This document shows, piece by piece, positions 1 through 7,089 of a stretch of DNA of 12,079 bases. Source of the DNA: CAYRYU01 sp964428355 (GTDB lineage Bacteria; Muiribacteriota; Ozemobacteria; Ozemobacterales; Ozemobacteraceae); NCBI GenBank assembly GCA_964428355.1, contig CAYRYU010000153.1, positions 1 through 12,079 of the forward strand, written 5' to 3'. Each line of letters begins with the position of its first letter. Position 1 is the first letter of the stretch. A program made the translations under genes and the position numbers. Under the pieces are notes generated by a model. It had not been told where the DNA came from, made no database searches, and was given only the letters and a program-made list of their open reading frames with translations.

Positions 1-94
1 ACGTTTCAAACACACCCACGAGAATCTCCGAGTTCTTCTCGAAGAAGAAGTGACCGGGGTTGTGTTTCCGCTTCAGATTGATTCCACCTGCACC

Positions 95-124
95 CGTTTC
101 AAAAAGTCCGGGTTGGTTGAAACG
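95..124. promoter_or_regulatory. Inverted repeat upstream of the left lipoprotein gene
   Basis: Arms CGTTTCAA (95-102) and TTGAAACG (117-124) are perfect complements separated by 14 bases. A further copy of CGTTTCAAA lies at 2-10. The repeat ends 58 bases before the ATG at 183. A similar element sits upstream of the EF-hand protein gene at the other end of the window. It could be an operator. The TTTT directly after the right arm also leaves open a weak terminator for a gene beyond the left edge. The rest of 1-182 shows no convincing promoter or gene. Confidence 0.35.
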
Positions 125-182
125 TTTTCGGGGGTGGAAACGTATGCTGTTCTCGATCGGGGTCAATTAGGGAGGAAGAGAT

Positions 183-1853
183 ATGACCAATCGTTTTCTC
201 AGAAAGTCTTCGGTTTTTATCATGCTTGCTATCATGGCCATCACCCTTTCGGGTTGCAGCGAGGCTCTGGACGGAGCCTTGAAATTCGTCAAGAACGTCG
301 TGAGCACGGTAAAGGACGTTTTCACGAAGATCTCCTCCACGGTGAAAACGGTCAAAGATGCAGTCAAGACAGGAAAGGAAACGGTGGATACCGTCAAGGA
401 TCTGACCAGCGGAAAAAACTCCGCCGGGTCGGGTTCCAAGAAGGGCGAAGGGATGCCGCCCCCCGATGACGAGACCGATGACTCCCGCGTCACTTCACCG
501 AAAGATACCGCCACGAAGACTTCCACGGGAACCGGTTCCCGGACCGGGGTTCCCGAAACCGAGGCCGAACCCGGCTCCGCGTCCGACCTGCAGGGGAAGA
601 TCGCTTCCTCCCGGAAGAACATCGGGGAGAAGATCAACGACCTCAGGAATCTCCTGAATACCGACCTCCCTCCCGGCGCAAAACTCGAAATCGAAAAGGC
701 GCTGTCGGGAATGGAGTTTCTCGACAACCTGCTTTCGGGCCTTGCAGTGGATTCCTCCAATGCCCAGACTGTCAGCGAACTCGAGCGGGTCAAGGGGCAG
801 TTCGCGGATTGCGAAAAGTATTTCAACGGTCTCGTTGCAAGCGCCAAAGCCGCGGTGGCAACCATCGAGAAAGTCGCCGAGGGAGCGGAAAAGGCAGTGG
901 ACACTGTTAGAAAATGGGTAGACAGGCTTTCTGGCGCAGAGACCACTGGTTCAAAACCGGACCCTGCCTCCGATTCCTCCCCTGGACCGGGCGATTTTGC
1001 CGGGAACGATCCGGAAATCCAGCGGATTTTCCGGGAGGAGCTGACCTCCAAAATCAACGAGTTCCACGAGGTCAGCATCGAGTTCAACCGGGCGGAAAAC
1101 GACCTCTGGGATGGTCTGGGAACGCTTGACAGGGAGATGCTGACCAAATCGAAAGTCTTCCTCGAGGACCTGAAATTCTTCGGAACCTCGGGGCTTCAGA
1201 CGACTCTGATCAAGGAAATCAACGATTTCTATGAATCCATCCGCAACAAGCCCATGTCCAAGGAAATCCTCAAAAAGGTCCAGGAGTTCCGTGACAAGAT
1301 GAACAGCAAGATCGATTCCGGGGTCGCCGAATACCGGGAATTCCGGCAAAATGGCCTTGAAGCGGCCAAAACCAGATCTGAACAGGAAAAGTCCCTCCTC
1401 CCCCAGTTGTCATCCGAAGCGCGGGAGGCTCGGGAGGCCCTTGCGGAAAGTCTCGCCAGGTTGTTCGACGACCGATGGTCGTTGGAGGGAAGCTCAATCT
1501 CCGACCCTAACCGGTTCCCTGATGGGTGGAAGAAAGCAGGATTTGGCGAAGAATGCCTGTCCAAGATCAGCGCAATCAGGAGAAAGGCCAACGAAGCTTT
1601 CGAGGCTCGGGAAGCGGTTTTCAAGGAGCTTTCCAAGGGCCCGCTTTCTTCACAGGATATCGAGAGGGCAAAGAGGGAGACCAGGGAGATCGACGATCTT
1701 CGGAGCGAGCTATACAAGGAGCATCGGGCAGCGGTCGCCGAGGGAATCCGGGAGATGGGGATCAAAGAAGAGGCCGCGATCGAGGAGATCTCGACAGCGA
1801 TCTTCAACAAGGATTTTGCGAAGGCTGCCGAACTGACCAAGGCACGACGCTGA
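183..1853 (+). CDS. Long helical/coiled-coil lipoprotein, function unknown
   Basis: This encodes a 556-residue exported lipoprotein of unknown function. The N-terminus has two positively charged stretches, a hydrophobic core and the lipobox LSGC, with Cys25 as the predicted lipidated residue. Residues about 34-75 form an amphipathic helix with a recurring V-K-D/V-K-T pattern (VKNVV, VKDVF, VKTVKD, VKTG, VKDL). A Gly/Ser/Pro/Thr-rich linker covers about 78-135. A second helical block runs from about 136 to 250, a short Pro/Ser linker from 251 to 272, and a long charged helical block from about 273 to the end, rich in Glu, Lys, Arg and Ala. No enzymatic motif is visible. GGGAGG lies 7 bases before the ATG, which fixes the start. 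It is the only plus-strand gene and is convergent with the minus-strand cluster, so it is probably transcribed alone. A structural or envelope-tethering role is a guess from the helical architecture. The gene call is secure; the role is not known. Confidence 0.93.
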   Translation: MTNRFLRKSSVFIMLAIMAITLSGCSEALDGALKFVKNVVSTVKDVFTKISSTVKTVKDAVKTGKETVDTVKDLTSGKNSAGSGSKKGEGMPPPDDETDDSRVTSPKDTATKTSTGTGSRTGVPETEAEPGSASDLQGKIASSRKNIGEKINDLRNLLNTDLPPGAKLEIEKALSGMEFLDNLLSGLAVDSSNAQTVSELERVKGQFADCEKYFNGLVASAKAAVATIEKVAEGAEKAVDTVRKWVDRLSGAETTGSKPDPASDSSPGPGDFAGNDPEIQRIFREELTSKINEFHEVSIEFNRAENDLWDGLGTLDREMLTKSKVFLEDLKFFGTSGLQTTLIKEINDFYESIRNKPMSKEILKKVQEFRDKMNSKIDSGVAEYREFRQNGLEAAKTRSEQEKSLLPQLSSEAREAREALAESLARLFDDRWSLEGSSISDPNRFPDGWKKAGFGEECLSKISAIRRKANEAFEAREAVFKELSKGPLSSQDIERAKRETREIDDLRSELYKEHRAAVAEGIREMGIKEEAAIEEISTAIFNKDFAKAAELTKARR

Positions 1854-1923
1854 GAGAAACCGTCACCCCGGGGTTCCCCGAACTGGGATCTTCCCAATCT
1901 TTCGGCGGGGTTTTCCGTTTCTC
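1854..1923 (+). other. Nested inverted repeats in the 3' untranslated region
   Basis: Directly after the lipoprotein stop codon, three pairs of arms are nested: GAGAAAC (1854-1860) with GTTTCTC (1917-1923), CCCCG (1876-1880) with CGGGG (1906-1910), and TGGGA (1884-1888) with TCCCA (1892-1896, loop TCT). The middle pair is followed by TTTT (1911-1914), so it could be a first, weaker terminator ahead of the clear one at 1941-1971, or an mRNA 3'-end stabilising structure. The pairing was found by eye and has not been scored. Confidence 0.35.
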
Positions 1924-1940
1924 GACGGGGGTCCGGTTCG

Positions 1941-1971
1941 AGCCCCAGCTTCTCAGCGGGCTGGGGCTTTT
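1941..1971 (+). terminator. Intrinsic terminator of the left lipoprotein gene
   Basis: A perfect 9-bp stem, AGCCCCAGC (1941-1949) with GCTGGGGCT (1960-1968), closes a 10-base loop and runs into TTTT (1968-1971). The U-tract is on the plus-strand transcript only; the opposite side of the hairpin has no T-run. It lies just past the convergent minus-strand gene, whose stop codon is at 1976, so it insulates the two. Confidence 0.85.
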
Positions 1972-1975
1972 AAGG

Positions 1976-3832
1976 TCACTTCGTCTGTGGAGCGGTTCCC
2001 GCAATCGGGACCCGGTTGTCGCTACTTTTCCTCCCCCTCGGGATTCCCCAGAAGAAGAAACGAGCCTTTTCCTCGGAGTTCCTCGGGTCGAACTCGATTC
2101 GGATTTCCTCTACCAGCGGAAAACCGGTTGCGGGGTCCGTTCTCCTGGAAATGGGAATCGAACGATAGAGATCGCAGGAAAATGTGGCGGTGAGAACGTC
2201 GGGGCCCATCTTCCCGAAAAGGGTGCTGAAAAGGAATCCGGAAAAGAAAGGGTATCCTTCGGGCGCTTTCAGGGTAAGGGTTCCGGACGCGAATTCGACC
2301 GGAGTCCGTGGGATGAGCGGAGGGGTGACGTTCAGGATGCAGCCTTTGAAATCGGGCCTGTCGGGGTAACGAAGCCGGAATTCGGAGAATAGATGGAAAT
2401 GGAAAAGCTGGGCATCCACCAGGTAGAATTCCGCTTTTCTCCCGCTTTTCCGGAAAACCTCGGAGTTCCTGAAAGAGTCGTAGGTTTCCAGCAGCACCTG
2501 ACAACCCTGCTCGAGGCCCTTCGAGATGGATGAAAGGCCGGTCACGAGGATTCCCAAGGCCAGAACGAAGTTCCCGAAGTAGAAAGCCATATAGCGCTTT
2601 CGGTTTCGGGAACCGGGGGTTTCCTCACCCTCTGGACTGACCGTGTTTCCGCTTGCCTGGTCCTGACCCACCGGCAAAGGCCAGAGGACGCGCACGAGGA
2701 TCAGGCAGATGAAGACCGAGGGAAGGGAAAAATAATGGGGAAAGGGCAGAAGGGGCAGAGTGGGAAGGAGACCCAGGAAGAAACAAGGAACCGAAAGGCG
2801 GAAGATCCGGTCATTGCCCCAGAACCGCCCTATGAATCGGAAAAACGCGAAGATCACGATCAATGACAGGGGGATACCGATCCAGTGGAAGACGGGAAAT
2901 TCTGTCAAGAAGCGGATGTTTATCACTGGGAAGAAGAAGAAGACCATGGGTATCAGATAAGCCAGTTTGTACAAGCAGAAAAGGGGAAGCAGCGGGGAGT
3001 CGGGAGGGAAGATGTAGAAATAGAAGGTGGGAAGCCCGACCCCCCCCAATACACGGGTTCTGAGGGCAAAATAGGCCACGAAGACCGCTGACATCGGCAA
3101 GAACCATGTTATTGCTGCCCTTGCGGAAGACCAGTTTTCCTCCCCGCGCGACCGGTGAAGATGGAAAACCAGGACTCCCGCCAGTAACGGAAGTGCCGCC
3201 GCCGATTCCTTTGAGAGAAGGGCCAGAACCATGAAGACCAGCGGGCTGAGAATGCCTGGAAACAAAGACCTTCCCGGCCCGGCGTTCCGGACAACGGCGC
3301 GAAGAAAGGCGAGCGAGAGGCCCGTGCAGAGCAGGTCCCCCGTGGTCGAGAGCCAGACCACGGTGATAATGGTCTGGGGAAAAAACAGGTAAAGGAAAGC
3401 GGCTCTGAACGCCTGTTTTTGGTCCCCGAGCAGTTCCTTCCCCAGGAGGAAGACCTGGACGACGATCAGGACCTGGAGAAGAATGCTCACCAGATGGTAG
3501 CACCAGAAGCGGGTTCCCAGAAGGGTCGTTTCCAGCTTCATGAAACCGACGGTCAATGGGCGGAAGAATCGCGGACTTCCCTGGAGAAATTTCGGGACCG
3601 CTCCGTCGTGGATCTCCTCGAACAGGAACCGGAACGCCCTTCCGAGTGACTCGAGTGTCCAGGCGGCCTCACGGGAGTTCAGGTAGTTCGTGGCGTCATC
3701 CAGGAACAACCCCGTTCCCAGCGTCGGCGAAAAAACGATGCACGTCAGTACCGACAGGATGAGAATCGGCCGCCAATGATTGCCTTTCCCCGTGCCGGGG
3801 ACCGAAGCCTGGGTCAGGTGGTCGGTGGCCAT
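1976..3832 (-). CDS. Multi-spanning GT-C (PMT/TMTC-like) glycosyltransferase-like membrane protein
   Basis: This encodes an integral inner-membrane protein of 618 residues with about 11-12 predicted membrane segments before residue 437 and a soluble C-terminal domain of about 180 residues. Features typical of GT-C polyprenyl-sugar transferases are visible. After the first membrane segment (about 22-42) an Asp pair, FLDD (D45, D46), opens the first external loop. RFFRPL (88-93) and a YHLVSILLQV segment (112-121) follow. LSKES (about 207-211) comes later, and PHYFSLPSVF (365-374) resembles the family's Y-L-P-S segment. Such enzymes move a sugar from a polyprenyl-phosphate donor on the outer face of the membrane. 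The acceptor cannot be inferred here. The preferred start is the ATG at 3832, 4 bases after the permease stop codon; a GTG at 3835 is in frame but closer still to the AGG of the ribosome site. Translation is probably coupled to the permease. Fold assignment is fairly sure; catalytic activity is not. Confidence 0.85.
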   Translation of the reverse strand: MATDHLTQASVPGTGKGNHWRPILILSVLTCIVFSPTLGTGLFLDDATNYLNSREAAWTLESLGRAFRFLFEEIHDGAVPKFLQGSPRFFRPLTVGFMKLETTLLGTRFWCYHLVSILLQVLIVVQVFLLGKELLGDQKQAFRAAFLYLFFPQTIITVVWLSTTGDLLCTGLSLAFLRAVVRNAGPGRSLFPGILSPLVFMVLALLSKESAAALPLLAGVLVFHLHRSRGEENWSSARAAITWFLPMSAVFVAYFALRTRVLGGVGLPTFYFYIFPPDSPLLPLFCLYKLAYLIPMVFFFFPVINIRFLTEFPVFHWIGIPLSLIVIFAFFRFIGRFWGNDRIFRLSVPCFFLGLLPTLPLLPFPHYFSLPSVFICLILVRVLWPLPVGQDQASGNTVSPEGEETPGSRNRKRYMAFYFGNFVLALGILVTGLSSISKGLEQGCQVLLETYDSFRNSEVFRKSGRKAEFYLVDAQLFHFHLFSEFRLRYPDRPDFKGCILNVTPPLIPRTPVEFASGTLTLKAPEGYPFFSGFLFSTLFGKMGPDVLTATFSCDLYRSIPISRRTDPATGFPLVEEIRIEFDPRNSEEKARFFFWGIPRGRKSSDNRVPIAGTAPQTK

Positions 3833-3836
3833 CACC

Positions 3837-4667
3837 TCATCCGATCTGGCGGAAACGCCCCGCCATGATCGATGATACCAACAGATTCAGAAGAACCGCA
3901 ACCATGCAGGGGCCCACGGGCAGATCCCAGGCTAGGGCCAGGGTCAGCCCCCCGAAAGCTCCGATGCATCCGAAGACCGTCGATACGACGAACAACGGGG
4001 AAACACGTTTGCAGAGCTTCAATGCGCACAGGGGGGGAATGAGGAGGAACGCGAAGCATGCCATCGCTCCAGCCTGTGTGAGGGTGAGCGTTACCGCCAG
4101 ACCTATGGAAAGGAAAAGGATCGAATCGAAAAGCCGGACATCGATTCCCATCGTTCTGGCAGTTTCGGGATCCAGGGAAATGAGGAACAAGCGCCTCCGG
4201 ATGACGAACAGGAAAACGACCAGGGGAAGCCCGAAGCCGAGCAGGAGCCGCGTATCGGCACAGGTCGCAGCGAGAACGCTGCCCTTGAGAAGCAGTTCGG
4301 CCGCGTGAGCCTCCGCTTTGGTCAATGCGAGTAGAAGGACTATTCCCGCCATCGCAACGACATATCCCAGGCCGATTCCCGAATCAAGAGCTCCGCGGTT
4401 GCCGGTTTCGAGAGGTTTCCATGCCGCCGCAACCGAGAAGAGAAGCAGTATTCCCGTAGCGGCGGCCCAAGTGGGAATGCCCATCACCTCGGCGATGACG
4501 AATCCCAACCCGGCAATCTGGGGGATCGCGGCCCCGAGAAACAGACCATGCCGAAGATGAAGATACAGCCCAGCCGGTGGCAGGATCACCCCCGACAGGA
4601 TTGCCACCAGGATCGCATCGTGAAAGAAGTCGAAAAGCTCGAACAGGGACTGGTTGGGATTGCCCAT
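3837..4667 (-). CDS. ABC-3 family metal permease (ZnuB/MntB-type)
   Basis: This encodes the membrane channel subunit of a metal-ion ABC importer: 276 residues, the normal family length, with about eight hydrophobic segments spread from residue 20 to 268. A subfamily-typical GLFLGAAIPQIAGLG motif (41-55) sits in the second helix region. The cytoplasmic coupling segment around FLISLDPETARTMG (161-174) carries the ABC-3 D-P-E-x-A-R signature that contacts the ATPase. AGGAG lies 8 bases before the ATG and begins directly after the stop codon of the ATPase gene, so the two are co-translated. The stop codon lies 4 bases before the ATG of the GT-C-like gene. Whether the ion is zinc or manganese cannot be read from the permease. 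Confidence 0.93.
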   Translation of the reverse strand: MGNPNQSLFELFDFFHDAILVAILSGVILPPAGLYLHLRHGLFLGAAIPQIAGLGFVIAEVMGIPTWAAATGILLLFSVAAAWKPLETGNRGALDSGIGLGYVVAMAGIVLLLALTKAEAHAAELLLKGSVLAATCADTRLLLGFGLPLVVFLFVIRRRLFLISLDPETARTMGIDVRLFDSILFLSIGLAVTLTLTQAGAMACFAFLLIPPLCALKLCKRVSPLFVVSTVFGCIGAFGGLTLALAWDLPVGPCMVAVLLNLLVSSIMAGRFRQIG

Positions 4668-4680
4668 CTTTCCTGCTCCT

Positions 4681-5406
4681 TCAGACCCGGGGAATGCGTA
4701 CCGGCATACCGTAGATCGAGGTAAGGAGACCGTCAGTCAGGTTCGTCACCGGACCCTTGAAAGCGAGCCCGCCCTGGTGCAGCAGAAGAACGTCCTGGCA
4801 TTGGGAAAGAATGTCCGAAAGCTGGTGGGATACAATCACGAGAGAGATCTCCCTTTGCCGGCGGAATTCTCCAAGCAGGTTCAAAATCAGGGTCGATTGG
4901 GCAAGGTCGAGGCCGTAGGTGGGTTCGTCAAGAATCAGCACCGATGGAGACGAAACGATTGCCCTCGCGATGAGCACTCTCTGCTTGAGCCCACCGGAAA
5001 GGCTTCTGAATGGCTCCTCCGCAATGGTCGCGAGGCCGGTCTGCAAAATGGCCCCCGATATCGCCCCCCGCATGCCCGCGTCGGGTCCCCGCCAGGCCGG
5101 AAGCCTGCCGTAGAGCCCCATTTCGATGATCTCCCTGACCGAGAAGGGAAACAATTCATCAAGGCTACCCCGTTGCGGGACGTATCCCACCTTCTTGTGC
5201 AGACCTCCGTTTCCGCTGATCCTCCCGGATATTGGTTTCAGCAAACCGAGGATGGCTTTCAGGATGGTGGTCTTCCCCGAACCGTTCGGTCCGACGATTC
5301 CGGTCGAAACCCCAGTTCGGCAAGGAAAATTCAACCCTTCGAGGATGATGCGGTTCCCGTATCCCAGCGAGACATCGGAGAACTCGATCCAGCTCAGTTC
5401 TGGCAT
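4681..5406 (-). CDS. Metal ABC transporter ATP-binding protein (ZnuC/MntA-type)
   Basis: This encodes the 241-residue cytoplasmic ATPase that powers the importer. All nucleotide-binding motifs are intact: Walker A GPNGSGKTT (39-47), Q-loop in YVPQRG (Q78), signature LSGGLKQR (136-143), Walker B VLILDEP (156-162, with D160 and catalytic E161), D-loop GLD (165-167) and switch His194 in IVSHQ. The PFSVREIIEMG segment (87-97) after the Q-loop is typical of the zinc/manganese branch. Its ATG overlaps the last 13 bases of the binding-protein gene. GAGG lies 7 bases upstream of the ATG, inside that gene, giving translational coupling. There are 13 bases between its stop and the permease start. Confidence 0.95.
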   Translation of the reverse strand: MPELSWIEFSDVSLGYGNRIILEGLNFPCRTGVSTGIVGPNGSGKTTILKAILGLLKPISGRISGNGGLHKKVGYVPQRGSLDELFPFSVREIIEMGLYGRLPAWRGPDAGMRGAISGAILQTGLATIAEEPFRSLSGGLKQRVLIARAIVSSPSVLILDEPTYGLDLAQSTLILNLLGEFRRQREISLVIVSHQLSDILSQCQDVLLLHQGGLAFKGPVTNLTDGLLTSIYGMPVRIPRV

Positions 5407-6314
5407 TTCAATGCCTCGGAAAGCATCGTTGTCAGGCGGTCGAATAGATCCGAGTAGGTCTTGATCCCTTCAGCCCCTTCAACCGAGGCGGGAAGGACCA
5501 GGACCTTTCCTCCCGCTTTTTCCGCTGCCATGTTCGCGAACCGGTCCGAATGGTACTGCTCGCGGAGAATGAGTTTGCAGGAACTTCCCTTCATCGTGGA
5601 GACAAGTGCCGCAAGCTCCCGCCCGGTCGGTGGGATTCCGGGGCGCGGCTCCACGTGACCGACTATCTCGAGCCCAAAAGCATCGGCGAAATAGACCCAG
5701 GAGCTGTGGAAGATTGCGACCTTCCGGTTTTTGAATCCCTCGAGGGCTTTTTTCCAGCCAGGGATCCTGGATTCGATATCGGTTCTGAAGGATTTGAGGT
5801 TATTTCTGTATTCGACAGCGTTCCCGGGGTCGACCTCGCAAAGTTTCGCTGACGCCAGCTCCGCGATCCTGATCCCATTCTCGGGGTCGAGCCAGTAGTG
5901 CGGGTTCCCCAGGGGGTGAACATCACCCATGGAAGGGTCGACCCGGACCTTTGGAATCTCCTTGACCGGAATGACCTGCGAACAGTCGACAAAACCGGGG
6001 CTTCCCTGCTGGATCGACAGGTTTCTCGAGCTTTCGAGAAGCGGTTTGAGCCAGATTTCCAGTTCCAACCCGATGCGGAAAAGAAGCCTTGCCCGGGAAA
6101 GGCTCATGATGAAACTCGGCTTGGGTTCGACGAAGTGTGGATCCTCCGTTCCCTTCCCGATGCTGGCCACCTTGACCAGGTTTCCCCCAACCGCCTTGAC
6201 GATTGCCCCGAGGTCGGGCGTTGTGGTGACGACCTCCACCGCCCCAAATGCTGTCGAAATGCCCACTCCCAGGAATATTACTGAAGCGATGAGCAGTTTT
6301 CGTGTCATGTTCAT
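5394..6314 (-). CDS. Metal-binding ABC transporter periplasmic protein (ZnuA/TroA-type, cluster A-I)
   Basis: This encodes the 306-residue periplasmic receptor that delivers a divalent metal to the permease. A signal peptide covers residues 1 to about 24, ending AFG-A. Mature motifs are VTTTPDLGAIVKAVGG (29-44), TEDPHF with H60, NPHYWLDPEN with H139, FHSSWVYFADAFG with H203 and a late acidic site REQYH (E252). These match the positions of the ZnuA/PsaA metal ligands. Three His ligands favour zinc over manganese, where a Glu commonly replaces the third His; this is an inference. The His-rich loop of enterobacterial ZnuA is absent; only H133 lies near there. The subgroup with EDPHF and GDVHPxGNPHYWLDP is, from memory, common in deltaproteobacteria and related phyla. 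GGGAG lies 7 bases before the ATG. An in-frame ATG also exists at 6308. Confidence 0.93.
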   Translation of the reverse strand: MNMTRKLLIASVIFLGVGISTAFGAVEVVTTTPDLGAIVKAVGGNLVKVASIGKGTEDPHFVEPKPSFIMSLSRARLLFRIGLELEIWLKPLLESSRNLSIQQGSPGFVDCSQVIPVKEIPKVRVDPSMGDVHPLGNPHYWLDPENGIRIAELASAKLCEVDPGNAVEYRNNLKSFRTDIESRIPGWKKALEGFKNRKVAIFHSSWVYFADAFGLEIVGHVEPRPGIPPTGRELAALVSTMKGSSCKLILREQYHSDRFANMAAEKAGGKVLVLPASVEGAEGIKTYSDLFDRLTTMLSEALKCQN

Positions 6315-6332
6315 CTGAATTCTCCCGTTTTT

Positions 6333-7076
6333 TCATTCAGTTCCGGTCAGCCGTTCGAGGAACTCGTGAACCAGCTCGTGATGGTCTTCGTCGATCACGA
6401 TCGGACCTGAGGCGATCAACCCACCCAGGTTGAAGCCCTCGAACCAATTTCTGGGATCCAGGCGCGGGGGAACGAACGTTTGTCCTGCGTAGATAGGGTC
6501 TCCTGAACCAAGGGCCAACCCGAACGGCTCGTCAATCAGGACCGAAAGCGACGCGGTAACCGTTCCTGAAGTCACTACGCCCCGTATCAGAAGAGAAAAG
6601 GTGGCTGTTGGATCACCGGTTCCAGTGGCGCAGGAGAGCATCCACCCCGAGTTAGTCCCTTCCCTGATCTCGAGGGAGCCAAGGTTGGATGGTTGGAGAA
6701 GGTCGATGGTTCTGTTCACGTCCAATCCCCCGGTGACCAGAAGACGGGAATCGCCGCCTTCACGGTTGGAGTCAGGTACCGCAGGAGTTCCGGTTTCCAC
6801 CTCTCCCTCTTCCTCCCCTTCGTGGGCGGCAATCGAAGCTTTCAGGAGGATTTCGGGATTCGTCAGAGCGGCTGCATTGATCGCGGCTTTTGCCTCGAGG
6901 ATCCGGATCCCCGTGCCATCACTCAGGGTGAAATCCGAAGGGTCGAGAAGGACCTGGAGAAGGGCGGTTCCCCTTTGCGCCGGATAGGGGGTGAAGTCCG
7001 TGGCCGACTGTCTCGAACAGCCGTGGAGCATCGCGATGAACAACAGGGAAAAAATGGTAATGATGGTTCTTTTCAT
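6333..7076 (-). CDS. Lipoprotein of the metal-uptake cluster, function unknown
   Basis: This encodes a 247-residue lipoprotein with lipobox MLHGC (Cys20), so it is probably anchored to the outer or inner membrane on the periplasmic side. I do not recognise a named domain. The mature part looks beta-rich (alternating hydrophobics at about 111-118, 156-182 and 199-206). An acidic/polar low-complexity insert around HEGEEEGEVETG (85-96) interrupts it. The C-terminus has WFEGFNLGGL (211-220), then IVIDEDHHELVHEFLERL (226-243) with three His and several acidic residues. The tail could bind metal, but that is inference. AAGGAG sits 6 bases before the ATG. It begins 13 bases after the barrel gene and ends 18 bases before the binding-protein gene. 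Its fixed place between the barrel and ABC genes suggests an accessory role in metal acquisition. Confidence 0.9.
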   Translation of the reverse strand: MKRTIITIFSLLFIAMLHGCSRQSATDFTPYPAQRGTALLQVLLDPSDFTLSDGTGIRILEAKAAINAAALTNPEILLKASIAAHEGEEEGEVETGTPAVPDSNREGGDSRLLVTGGLDVNRTIDLLQPSNLGSLEIREGTNSGWMLSCATGTGDPTATFSLLIRGVVTSGTVTASLSVLIDEPFGLALGSGDPIYAGQTFVPPRLDPRNWFEGFNLGGLIASGPIVIDEDHHELVHEFLERLTGTE

Positions 7077-7089
7077 CTTCGGCTCCTTA

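Noticed and set aside
117..148. TTGAAA (117-122) and TATGCT (143-148) as a promoter of the lipoprotein gene
   Set aside because: The 20-base spacing is outside the usual 16-18 range, and the TTGAAA is one arm of the inverted repeat.
1..469. Open plus-strand frame from the left edge to 469, overlapping the lipoprotein gene start
   Set aside because: The first 60 codons read plausibly, but the frame continues into the lipoprotein gene as Arg/Gly/His-rich noise. It lacks a ribosome site at its internal ATG (50), and the reading at 183 has much stronger support. A gene remnant ending here cannot be excluded.
167..1147. 326-codon minus-strand open frame opposite the left lipoprotein gene
   Set aside because: It lies antisense to a gene with a ribosome site, signal peptide and lipobox. 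Its product is Ser/Phe/Pro-rich without recognisable domains, as expected for the complement of Glu/Lys-rich helical coding sequence.
1526..2392. 288-codon plus-strand frame crossing the lipoprotein end and the terminator
   Set aside because: It runs through the stop codon, the intrinsic terminator and the opposite-strand GT-C gene, and its product is compositionally Gly/Arg-biased.
2811..3503. 230-codon minus-strand frame within the GT-C gene in another frame
   Set aside because: It is rich in Gly/Pro/Arg and lies inside a frame whose product has regular membrane segments and family motifs.
4654..5457. 267-codon plus-strand frame opposite the ABC ATPase gene
   Set aside because: The minus strand carries all ABC ATPase motifs; this frame encodes no recognisable protein.
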